Assembly (NCBI GenBank): GCA_003833135.1
Contig: QZLH01001001.1
Coordinates: forward strand, 7,249-37,635
Direction of reading: 5' to 3'
Origin: Oehlia diaphana
Lineage: Eukaryota; Glomeromycota; Glomeromycetes; Glomerales; Glomeraceae
Length of the DNA: 30,387 nucleotides
Positions 20,884 through 29,424 of the stretch are shown piece by piece. The position numbers and the translations under genes were made by a program. The notes under the pieces were generated by a model. It saw only the letters and a program-made list of their open reading frames with translations, was not told where the DNA came from and did not search any database. Each line of letters begins with the position of its first letter. Position 1 is the stretch's first letter.

Positions 20884-21990
20884 ACAAAAGTTTACTTTAA
20901 TTGTTCTTTTATTACTTCCGACGGATAATTACGAACGGAATATTCCTCTTTTACTGGCCTGATGCTTATTATCTCTAAACGATGAAAAGAATGAATCAAT
21001 TTATTTTTCTTAATTTTAATTTACCTTATTATTTATATCAGTCCTAATTTTCTTTTTGAATTGATAAAGTATTTTCTTTAAAATTAATATCACATTTTTC
21101 TTATATCTCAATTTTTTATATTTGTAAAACGTGATTTACAATTACTATATTTACACAGATCGCTTACCTAGTTGTAAATAATTCATTTTATTTTATTAAT
21201 ATTAATTCGTTACAAAATTTAAATGTGTATCGTTTTTAAAATGTTTATATTAATGAATTTTCTATGAAAATTAAATCTTGGATTTATAATTTATATCATG
21301 AAATAAGAATGATTATTGGTTTTGAAAAAAACTGAAATGAAAATTGTAATATAATGTCTACTAACTAACTAATTGTAATAATAACAGACTGGATAGTACG
21401 TAAAAGAAAATTTTTCATACAGATAATATTTTATTCATATAAAAATCAAACAATAATTATCTACAAAAAAAAGTAATTTTTCTTTAAAAATTGTCAAAAG
21501 AATAATTTATTTTCAAAAATAATGAGAAAATACTGGATTAAAGTAGAATTTTAAATTATATCTTCAAATAAAATAAAAAAAACTTTTTCACAAAAATTAA
21601 ACGAACATAAATAATAATGAATTTCATATACCTCTTCATAAATACCACTAGTGATACCAACTTAACTGACAGAATTATAATTTTAAAAAGTAAAAAACAG
21701 ACGTTGTTGATAAAAAGTTTTTTAGAAAACATCATGGTCATATGTCTGTAGAAAAATGAGCGTTTATCGGAATTTTTCTCAGCAAATTTTTTATGCGTTT
21801 CATATGATAAATTTAATAACAAACAATTTAATTTTATTACAAAGAGATTTTACTTCAAAATTTCTGTATTTTGTTATTATTCTATAGTTAAGGGGATTCG
21901 GATGTGCGGTGACTTTGACACCGTCAGTTAATTGATTTATTTAAATTTAAATGCATAATATATAATATATACAGTATACAGTATAATAAC

Positions 21991-22149
21991 CCCAGTAAAT
22001 AGTTTTTGTATAAATTTATACCAAACGGGCTCATTGGCTCGAAATTAGCTCAAATTTATGCAAAAAATAATCCAAATATAAGCCAATCTAGCCAATTATA
22101 TATAGATGAGCCCATTTGGTACAAATTTATACAAAAACTATTTACTGGG
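21991..22149. mobile_element. 159-bp MITE in unit 2 tail
   Basis: Terminal inverted repeats of about 44 bases begin CCCAGTAAATAGTTTTTGTA and end with the reverse complement (CTATTTACTGGG), with about two mismatches. The flanks repeat AAC (21988-21990, 22150-22152). Unit 3 shows the empty site ATAATAACGTAT near 24928, confirming a 3-bp duplication. It encodes no protein. The superfamily is uncertain; a 3-bp duplication would allow CACTA- or PIF-like origins. Confidence 0.85.
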
Positions 22150-22815
22150 AACGTATAAAATAACGTGTTATAACTTTTAATTTAATTTAATATTAATATA
22201 AACTCGTAAAAAAGTATTTAATTTTATTGCATGAATCATGCGCATCATACGCGTCATATCATACGATACAGTAAATAATGATAAGATTGATTACAAATAG
22301 CGTTAATACCGATCCACTTAGAAAGACAAAAATAAAATGGCAAAACTAAATTGTGTTATAATTGATAATAATATACTAATGTTAAAATTTATACCGAGCT
22401 ACAGATTATATCGAAATCCTACTACTAAGATTTTAATACTTTATAAATGATTATTTTATTACTTGACTCGTTCAATGATTTTGATAGATTGAATTCAGGT
22501 AAATTTGACGGTGGCAAAATTTGTTCAATGTGATAAATGGTCCAAAATTTTTTTTAGAAACTAGTAGTACTGTACTGTAATTCATGCAGTTCATTAATAT
22601 TGTTTACAGTATAATTTATAATTACGTTAGATTAATACTCCTTTTTTCTTATTTATAATATTTTTAACAATTTCAGAATATGTTTTATTGGAACATACGT
22701 TCTCAAATTCTCAAATTCTAAACCATGTGTATAATTTTACCATTTTGGTAGAAAAACATTTGTAACAAGAAGAAAGGACGATCTCATCATGGACACTTGA
22801 TATAATATTCCGTTT

Positions 22816-22905
22816 TATAAATAGGTATATACAAGAGTACTATAATGTTGGGCTGTATTGTCCAAAAATGGAAGGATCTACAGGTTAGTGATAAATGATT
22901 ATCAT
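22816..22905 (+). promoter_or_regulatory. unit 3 upstream TATA block, partly deleted
   Basis: TATAAATAGG at 22816 is kept, but the CAGAGCCAGAGTTACATAAT stretch found in the other units is missing. The ATG at 22845 opens only 16 codons. The TATA box outlasting the rest suggests promoter function or simply recent loss. Confidence 0.38.
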
Positions 22906-23460
22906 GGGATCTGCAAGAAACGATTATAATAAGTAATAATAGTATTTCACGTTAATTATTTTCATTGTTTTGTATGTATGTGTATTACATTATTATACAT
23001 ATATATTTTTTCTTTTTAAAAGAAAAGTAACACAAAATTTACACTCTTGACTAAAAAATTTTTTATAACTTTTTTACTATTTTTTCATATCATGCATTAA
23101 CAGTAGTACCCACGGCGTGATCCTTAACAAATTGAAATCGGTTAAATCCATTTCCGATTGTAATCCTAATTTGATAATAAGAATTGTTGTAATTTGGAAT
23201 GACATCTTATTTAGGTAGATTTACGTCTTTAAAACCTTTCCTGAAATGGTAAATAAAAAATAAAATTATAAATTGGGATGGAGAGTGGTGGTATTACTTT
23301 TGATTGGAAGCTAAAAACATAATAATTGCAATTTCATCAAATAATAACAATTTAAACTCGAAACATTTAAGGATATTCTAAGAAAAAGAATATCAAGATA
23401 TTCCGATATAATCGGATTAGATTTTTGGTATTGTTCTTAATTTTCGTTTGTTTGAATTAT

Positions 23461-23468
23461 TATAAATA
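23461..23468 (+). promoter_or_regulatory. TATA box, CaaX gene 3
   Basis: TATAAATA, then TGACTTCGATTTCGC. The start codon is 127 bases beyond the box, as in copy 1. Confidence 0.6.
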
Positions 23469-23594
23469 TGACTTCGATTTCGCTTTCAAATTTTCCATCA
23501 AATAAAAAAAACTTCAAATAAAAAAAATTACCTACTCAAACAAACAAAAAAAACTCCATAAAGTCAAATAATTTAAAAACAGATCGAATCAAAA

Positions 23595-23693
23595 ATGAAT
23601 CCAATCACTAGTACTAAACCAGCTGTTATTGTTGTTTCTGCTGAAGTAACTGAAAAACCGGCTCAACCTACCAACTCATGCTCTATCATGTAA
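23595..23693 (+). CDS. CaaX pheromone-precursor-like peptide, copy 3
   Basis: Thirty-two residues with Thr5 in place of Ala, otherwise as copy 1. Silent changes occur at Val13 (GTT), Val18 (GTA) and Lys21 (AAA). Residues 13-32 are unchanged, including Glu20-Lys21 and the CSIM end. It shares Thr5, GTA and AAA with copy 4, so units 3 and 4 are closest relatives. The gene is preceded by the conserved A/C-rich leader. The tail of the unit holds a 346-bp inverted-repeat insertion at 24141. Confidence 0.72.
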   Translation: MNPITSTKPAVIVVSAEVTEKPAQPTNSCSIM

Positions 23694-24140
23694 ACAAAAG
23701 TTTACTTTGAAAAGTTTTACTCTACAATTGTTCTTTTATTACTTCCGACGGATAACTGACGAACGGAATATTCCTCTTTTTACTGGCTTGATACTTACGA
23801 TTTACAAAAATGAATCAATATATATATATATAATTTTAATTTATCTTATTATTTATATCAGTCCTAATTCTCTTTCTGAATTAAAGTATGATTTTCTTAA
23901 ATTTTTGTATTTTCAATTTTTTATTTTTGTAACACGTGATTTACAATTACTATATCGTTTTACCTAGTTGTAAATATATTTTGTTTTATTTTAATAATAA
24001 AAATTTTGATTCATAATTTAAATATGTGTACCGGTTTTATAATGTTTATATTAATAAATTTTCTATGAAAATTAAATCTTTGCTTCATGATTTATATCAT
24101 GAAGAAAAGATTAATTATTGACTTTGAAAATCAAAAATTA

Positions 24141-24486
24141 TCACACCACTGGTGTTCAACACCACAGTTATATGTAATAATTATTTTTATTTATCATATA
24201 ATTTTTTTATTCTATTAATAGTCTAAATAAGATGTTTCCATTAATAAAATGTTATAATCCATATTGCAATATTTAATGCTGTATCATATACTTCACATAT
24301 ATTTTTCTTAGTTTTTCAATTTTTTTTTTTACTTTTGCAATATTTATGATATAAAAAAAAAAAAGTACTTAGTAAAACTTTTTCTGTCCATTTTCAGGGG
24401 TGCTGAACAATTTTTAATTAGAGTAACTTCTTTAATTTAAGCTATATTTTTCATGAAAACACATACTATGGGCACCAGTGGTGTGA
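24141..24486. mobile_element. 346-bp inverted-repeat element in unit 3 tail
   Basis: TCACACCACTGGTG at the left is mirrored exactly by CACCAGTGGTGTGA at the right. The block is absent from the matching positions of units 2 and 4. A GTTCAACACC word near the left end has an inverted partner (GGTGCTGAACA) inside, near 24399. Target duplication is unclear, so the exact borders may be a few bases off. No protein is encoded. Confidence 0.6.
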
Positions 24487-25531
24487 TTTATAAAGCTCCT
24501 TGAAAAAAAAGGAAAATTGTAATATAAAGTCTAACAAATTGTAATAATAACAGAGTGGATACATAAAAGAAAAATTTTCTTATGAAAATCAAATAATGAT
24601 TGTATCTATAAAAAAAAAGAAATTTTAAAGTCTTTTTAAACATTTCTTTGAATTGTCGAAAGAAAAATTTATTGTCGACTTAACTGAGAGAATTATAATT
24701 TTGAAAAGTAAAAAACAAACGTTGTTGATAAAAAATTTTTAGAAAAATGATCACTTGTCTGAGTTTTTTAAGCGTTTATCGTTGTTTGGATTTCATATGA
24801 TAAATTTATTAATAAACAATTTAATTTTCTGTATTTTGTTATTATTCTATAACTAGAGGATTCTAATATGGGTGACTTTGACACTGTTTTGTTTAAATTG
24901 AAATGTATAATATATACAGTACAGTATATAATAACGTATATAATAATTATTTTTTTTTAATTATAATAATATTAATATAAAACTCAATAAATATATTTAA
25001 TTTGATAAGATTGACTAAAATAGCGGTTATAAATAATGACAAAACTAAATTGTGTTATAATTGATAATATTATACTAACGTTAAAATTTATACCGAGCTA
25101 CAGATTATATCAAATATTTTATAGGAATCCTATTACCAAGACTTTAGCACTTTGTAAATGATCATTATTAATTTTATTACTTGATGATTTTGAATTCAAA
25201 TAAATTTGACGGCGGGCATCTGTTCAATATGATAGTTCAAATTTTTTTATGAGATCTACTGTAATTCGTTAATATTGTCTATGGTATAATTTATATTATG
25301 TCATAATAATCCTCTTTTTCTTATTTAAAATTTTTTATGTTACATTTTAACAATTTTCAAATAAGTTTATTCGAACTTTGGTTCTCGTATTCTAAACCAT
25401 GTGTATAATTTTACCATTTTAGAAATTTTAGAACAACATTTGTAACAACAAGAAAAGTCGATCTAATCATGGAACTTTTCATGATGATAATATTTACTTG
25501 ACACTTGAAACACTATTCGTCTATTCCGTTT

Positions 25532-25616
25532 TATAAATAGGTAACAAGAGAATTTACTATTAGCTCTACAGTAAACGTCAGAGCCAGAGTTACATAATGC
25601 CGGCTGGAATTGTCTA
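25532..25616 (+). promoter_or_regulatory. unit 4 upstream TATA block
   Basis: TATAAATAGG at 25532, then CAGAGCCAGAGTTACATAAT and ATG at 25597 opening MPAGIV and a stop, the same six codons as in unit 1. Keeping the same six-codon frame in units 1 and 4 could mark a short upstream frame or simply shared ancestry. Confidence 0.45.
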
Positions 25617-26174
25617 ACAAAGGAATGATCTACACATTAGTTTGGGGTTCATTCAACCTATTTATGCAAACAACGATGAAGGGATCTACAAGACGATTGT
25701 AGTGTTTCACATTAATTATTTTGATGGCAAATCATTGTTTTTAAAAGAAAAGTAACACAAAATTACAATCTTGACTAACTAAAAAAACTTTTTATACCTT
25801 TTTTACTATTTTTTCATATCATGTATTTATAGTACCCTCGTGTGATCCTTAACAAAATCGGTTAAATTAATTTCTGATTGTAATCCTAATTTAATAATAA
25901 GAATTGTTGTAATTTGGAATGACATCCTATTTAAGTAGGTTTACGATTTGAAAAATGCCTGAAATGGTAAATAAAAAATAAAAACATAAATTGGGATGGA
26001 AAGTGGTGATATTACTTTTGATTGGCAATAATTGCAATTTAATCAAATAATAACAATTTGAACTCGAAACATTTAAGGATATTCTAAGAAAAAGAAAAAG
26101 AAAATCAATATATTCCGATAAAATCGGATTAGAATTTTTAGTATTATTCTTAATTTTCGTTTGTTTCGAATTAT

Positions 26175-26182
26175 TATAAATA
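26175..26182 (+). promoter_or_regulatory. TATA box, CaaX gene 4
   Basis: TATAAATA with the conserved downstream word. The start codon is 115 bases beyond the box. Confidence 0.6.
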
Positions 26183-26296
26183 TGACTTCGATTTCGCTTT
26201 CAAATTTTCCATCAAATAAAAAATTTCTCAAATAAAAAAATTACCTACTCAAACAAACAAAAAAAACTCCACAGAGTCAAATAATGTCGAATCAAA

Positions 26297-26395
26297 ATGA
26301 ATCCAATCACTTGTACTAAACCAGCTGTTAATGTCGTTTCTGCTGAAGTAACTGAAAAACCGGCTCAACCTACCAATTCATGCTCCATCATGTAA
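26297..26395 (+). CDS. CaaX pheromone-precursor-like peptide, copy 4
   Basis: Thirty-two residues with Thr5, Cys6 and Asn12, the most diverged leader of the four. Residues 13-32 are nevertheless identical, with silent changes at Val18, Lys21, Asn27 (AAT), Ser30 (TCC) and Ile31. The extra Cys6 is outside the CaaX context. The unit is truncated about 600 bases further on, beside the minus-strand Myb-like gene. As with the other copies, prenylation is a firm motif-based expectation, while a mating role is inference. Confidence 0.72.
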   Translation: MNPITCTKPAVNVVSAEVTEKPAQPTNSCSIM

Positions 26396-27001
26396 ACGCA
26401 AGTTTACTTTGAAAAAAGTTTTACTCTACAATTGTTCTTTTATTACTTCCGACGGATAACTGACGGACGGAATATTCCTCTTTTTACTGGCCTTATGCTT
26501 ATTATCTCTCAACGATCTACAAAAATGAATCAATATATATTTTTTAAATTGTTAATTTATCTTATTATTTATAGTATCAGTCCTAATTCTCCTTTTAAAT
26601 TAAAACTATCTACTTTAATATTTGTATTTTCAATTTTTTATATTTGTAATACGTGATTTACATTTACTATATTTACACAGACCGTTTACCTAGTTGTAAA
26701 TATATTTTGTTTTATTTTATTAATAAAAATATTGAATCGTAATTTGTTAACAAAATTTAAATATATCCTTTTTAAAGATTTTATATTAATGAATTTTCTA
26801 TGAAATTATGAAATTAAATCTTGGATGGATTCATGATTTATATCATGAAGGAAAGATTGATTATTTATTGACTTTGAAAAAAAATGAAATGAAAAATTGT
26901 AACCTAAAGCCTGACTAACTAATTGTAATAATACTGGATACGTAAAAGGATAAATTTTCGTACAGGTATTAATATTTATCGCTTGAAGCTTTTCATACGC
27001 T

Positions 27002-27403
27002 TCAACTTTCAAAAATACGTTCATAATTTATCGGCGGGGCTAATTAAAAACGTAAAATAAAAGGTGATTTAAAATTTATTTTTTAAAAAAAAAATATTAA
27101 AGAGGTCTGTTTTATTTACCTTCTTCGTCAAGGTATTTTTTGTAACTAAGGTTTAAATTGTCAAAAAAATATAAAAGTTTATGCACAAATAATTTGTTAC
27201 TTACTGGTTTTCAATTTGTTCTGGTGTGTATTACGGCAATATCTTGCTAATCCTTATAAAACATTCATCCAAATGTCCATACATTCTCACGTAATGTCTG
27301 ATAAGATTATTTTCCTACAAGAGAAACACGTCCCGTTAAAAATATTTTTTTTGAAAAAAACAATAATAATAAATCTATTTACTTCAAGACCGAATTTGCG
27401 CAT
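27002..27403 (-). pseudogene. Myb/SANT-like gene, four exons, one in-frame stop
   Basis: Minus-strand exons are 27383-27403 (MRKFGLE), 27205-27314, 27120-27145 and 27002-27039. All junctions keep frame, with donors GTAAAT, GTAAGT and GTAAAT and acceptors TTGTAG, CCTTAG and AATTAG. The product reads ENNLIRHYVRMYGHLDECFI, then RISKILP, a TAA codon at 27231-27233, then YTPEQIENQHYKKYLDEE, and ends INYERIFES, TGA. The pattern (acidic start, V.RYG-like turn, I..IL, YTP.QI.N.Y..YL) matches a single Myb/SANT DNA-binding repeat. The first Trp is replaced by Phe and the last by Tyr, as in many divergent fungal copies. The TAA lies where a turn residue is expected. The gene is therefore a recent pseudogene, a truncating allele, or a sequence error. 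Confidence 0.55.
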
Positions 27404-27502
27404 TTTTATTTCTTATTGATTATTATGATTACAAATAAATTATTTTCAAAAATGATAAAAAAAATTTAAAAAATTTGAAATTTCCTTGTCAAAATAATGC
27501 GG

Positions 27503-27513
27503 TTTATATAAGG
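27503..27513. promoter_or_regulatory. TATA region between two divergent genes
   Basis: TTTATATAAGG is close to palindromic and lies about 100 bases before the minus-strand Myb-like start (27403) and about 80 bases before the plus-strand micropeptide start (27592). It could serve either or both. Confidence 0.4.
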
Positions 27514-27591
27514 AAGGATTCAAAATATAAGGATCAATCCAAATACAAGACAATATAAAAAAATCATAATTGAGATTAATATTACACGACA

Positions 27592-27660
27592 ATGTTTGTT
27601 ATCGCTTTAGCTTTAATATCTCTTTGTGTCGGTGCCTTTTTTACATTATTATCCGCATAG
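27592..27660 (+). CDS. 22-residue hydrophobic micropeptide
   Basis: ATG to TAG encodes MFVIALALISLCVGAFFTLL then SA. It is one uninterrupted hydrophobic helix with no charged residue, as in small single-pass membrane subunits or regulators, or a bare signal peptide. It has a TATA box about 80 bases upstream and an A-rich leader. It might be a first exon, but no good donor is visible inside. No family was recognised, and hydrophobic runs are easy to get by chance in AT-rich DNA. Confidence 0.35.
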   Translation: MFVIALALISLCVGAFFTLLSA

Positions 27661-28189
27661 TATTACTTCAATCATTGCATATGATCGTATAATCGCACAT
27701 ATTGCATTGCCTCTTATATTATTAAAAATCATTATACAGTATCAATGATCGATCAATCCATCAAATAATATTATCTAACCTAGTCCATTTTTAGGATGCT
27801 TAAATCCAATCCAATTCCATTGTCGAATCTGAAAAAATAAAAATAATGAATACCTTTACTGTCTACTTTAAAATTTCGATAAATAAATCTAGTCTATTTT
27901 TAGAGTGCTTCAATCCAATCTGTGATTAAAATATGTATCTTTGGTAAAACATGAAGAAATACTTTATATTTTAAATCTCGATATATATTTTATTTTAAAT
28001 ATATGTGGACAAATAAGAAATAAAAAAATTTTCTTTAAGACGGTTCGCCAAAAAAAAAAAGAAAAAAAAAATTTTATACTATAAAAAATTTTATTAGCAG
28101 CTTTTACCACGCATTATTAATTGATCTGTGTTTTATATTCCATCATAACATTAAATTCAAATATGATGTATAATATCTGATATGTGCTA
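27661..28189. repeat. non-coding stretch with a 33-bp diverged direct repeat
   Basis: Bases 27780-27812 (CTAGTCCATTTTTAGGATGC...) recur at 27889-27921 with a few mismatches, 109 bases apart. The rest is AT-rich with A/T runs. No gene is supported. Confidence 0.4.
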
Positions 28190-28645
28190 CATATTTGACG
28201 GGCACCGGCGCGGGTATATCAAATTTAGAAATTTTGAATCCGATCACATGTCCGTGGGTGATCTTTAGTGTTCCGAAAGGGTCGAGTCGGGTCGGATTTT
28301 GAGGTGTATTCGAACTCAACTCGAGTGTAAAAGTAACGACTCGGATTCGACTTGACCCGATTATAGTCTGACTCAGATAACCCGGGTTCGACCCGTCAAG
28401 TTGTATTTAATAAAAAAAAAATTGAAATTTTTAGTTAAAAATATAATAAAAAGATTCGGGTCGCCGAGTCAAATTAAAGGTATAACTCAACTCGACGGGA
28501 CGGGTCGAGTTCATGCGAGTTACGGGACATCAAATCATGCGACCCCAACCTGACCCCTAAATACGAGTCGGGTCAATAACCCGGGTTTGACCTGACCCTT
28601 TCGGAACACTAGTGATCTTAGCGCCGGCAAAACCCGTGACATAAT
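28190..28645. mobile_element. older inverted-repeat element hosting a nested MITE
   Basis: GACGGGCACCGGCGC near 28198 pairs with GCGCCGGCAAAACCCGTGAC near 28621, an imperfect GC-rich inverted repeat. The element at 28266-28611 and its target duplication lie between the arms. Without that insertion the outer element would be only about 100 bases. Borders are approximate. Confidence 0.4.
28266..28611. mobile_element. hAT-like MITE with 8-bp target duplication
   Basis: The 346-bp element has perfect 18-bp terminal inverted repeats, TAGTGTTCCGAAAGGGTC and GACCCTTTCGGAACACTA. Exact 8-bp duplications GTGATCTT lie at 28258-28265 and 28612-28619. TAGTG ends and 8-bp duplications are typical of the hAT superfamily. 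The inside is rich in CGGGTC/GACCCG words. The 94-codon minus-strand frame crossing it is not a gene. Perfect ends suggest fairly recent movement by a transposase in trans. Confidence 0.88.
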
Positions 28646-29182
28646 TTCATAATTTTTGGTTCGTAATTTTGGCCAAAACACGTGATGTCGTGTTTCCTTT
28701 GAAAATGGTTTGGTTAAAGACCTAAATAGAATTAAAAAATGCAAAAAAACAATAAAGCATATTGAAATAAACTTATTATGGTAATGAAATTCTGTAAAAG
28801 GAATAATGAATAAGATCAATAAAACCCTTTTTATGTCATTATAATATTTATTTTTAAATTTTTTAAATCAATATTTTGAATGATTTGTAATAGTTATATA
28901 ATGAAATTATAATCAAAAAATTATGTAACAATCAAATGCATATTGGCGTTTAAATTGGTCATCTGTCATCTTATATTTAGATATATTTTTTTTTAAAAAA
29001 AAATAAAATAAAATAAATCAACCTAACCAAAATAAAGTATCTTATCGAAGATAAGTCAATTACTATTATTTTTGCCAAAATCATAAAAATTTGCTAATGA
29101 TTTACTTGTTTCGTATAAGGAAAATAACAAAAATTTACTAGCTAACAGGGCTCCAAACAGCAAACTGATAAATTGTATCGAA
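28646..29182. other. non-coding stretch
   Basis: AT-rich. No gene, RNA or repeat is supported. Confidence 0.4.
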
Positions 29183-29190
29183 TTCTGGAG

Positions 29191-29416
29191 TAGAGATTGG
29201 AACCGGTCCAAAAAGTATTAACCGGTTAATAACCGATTAACCAAACCTTTAACCGGTTAATTAACCGGTTAAAATTCAATATTGAAATTCGGCCAGGATT
29301 AGAATCAAATATATTTTAATCCCGGCCAAAATTAGGCAAGACCAAAACTCTAACTAATCGAAACGAAACTCTAGCTGAAAGACGAAATTCAGGTCAAAAT
29401 CCGGTTCCAAACTCTA
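29191..29416. mobile_element. second hAT-like MITE with 8-bp target duplication
   Basis: The 226-bp element has 16-bp terminal inverted repeats (TAGAGATTGGAACCGG against TAGAGTTTGGAACCGG, one mismatch). Exact 8-bp duplications TTCTGGAG lie at 29183-29190 and 29417-29424. Inside are several AACCGGTTAA palindromes. Ends and duplication length fit hAT. It is a different family from 28266-28611 by sequence. No transposase. Confidence 0.87.
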
Positions 29417-29424
29417 TTCTGGAG

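Larger units (their letters stand above)
17130..26985 (+). repeat. tandem array of four 2.5-2.8 kb CaaX-peptide units
   Basis: Four diverged direct copies begin near 17130, 19595, 22355 and 25055. In order, each holds an AACGTTAAAATTTATACCGA-type leader (partial in unit 2), a TTTTATAAATAGG block, a conserved block, a second TATAAATATGACTTCG promoter, the CaaX frame, and an AT-rich tail. Start codons are 2455, 2810 and 2702 bases apart. Units differ by many small indels, one inversion (unit 1) and two insertions (units 2 and 3). The array is therefore old enough to have diverged in non-coding DNA while all four frames stay intact. Unit 4 is cut short next to the gene at 27002. Confidence 0.85.

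Noticed and set aside
21556..21822. 88-codon minus-strand frame
   Set aside because: AT-biased composition (Phe, Ile, Leu, Lys), not kept in the matching segment of unit 3 or in the inverted copy in unit 1.
23707..23967. 86- and 74-codon frames after CaaX genes 3 and 4 (FFYYFRRITDERNIPLFTGL...)
   Set aside because: They lie in the 3' untranslated part, are broken by stops in units 1 and 2, and show indels that shift frame between units.
1879..27403. Stop-codon reassignment (TAA read as an amino acid)
   Set aside because: TAA ends all four CaaX peptides immediately after the CaaX box and ends other frames. Decay of individual genes explains the in-frame stops better.
28535..28819. 94-codon minus-strand frame
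   Set aside because: Its C-terminal half is translated from the MITE at 28266-28611, so it is not a gene.
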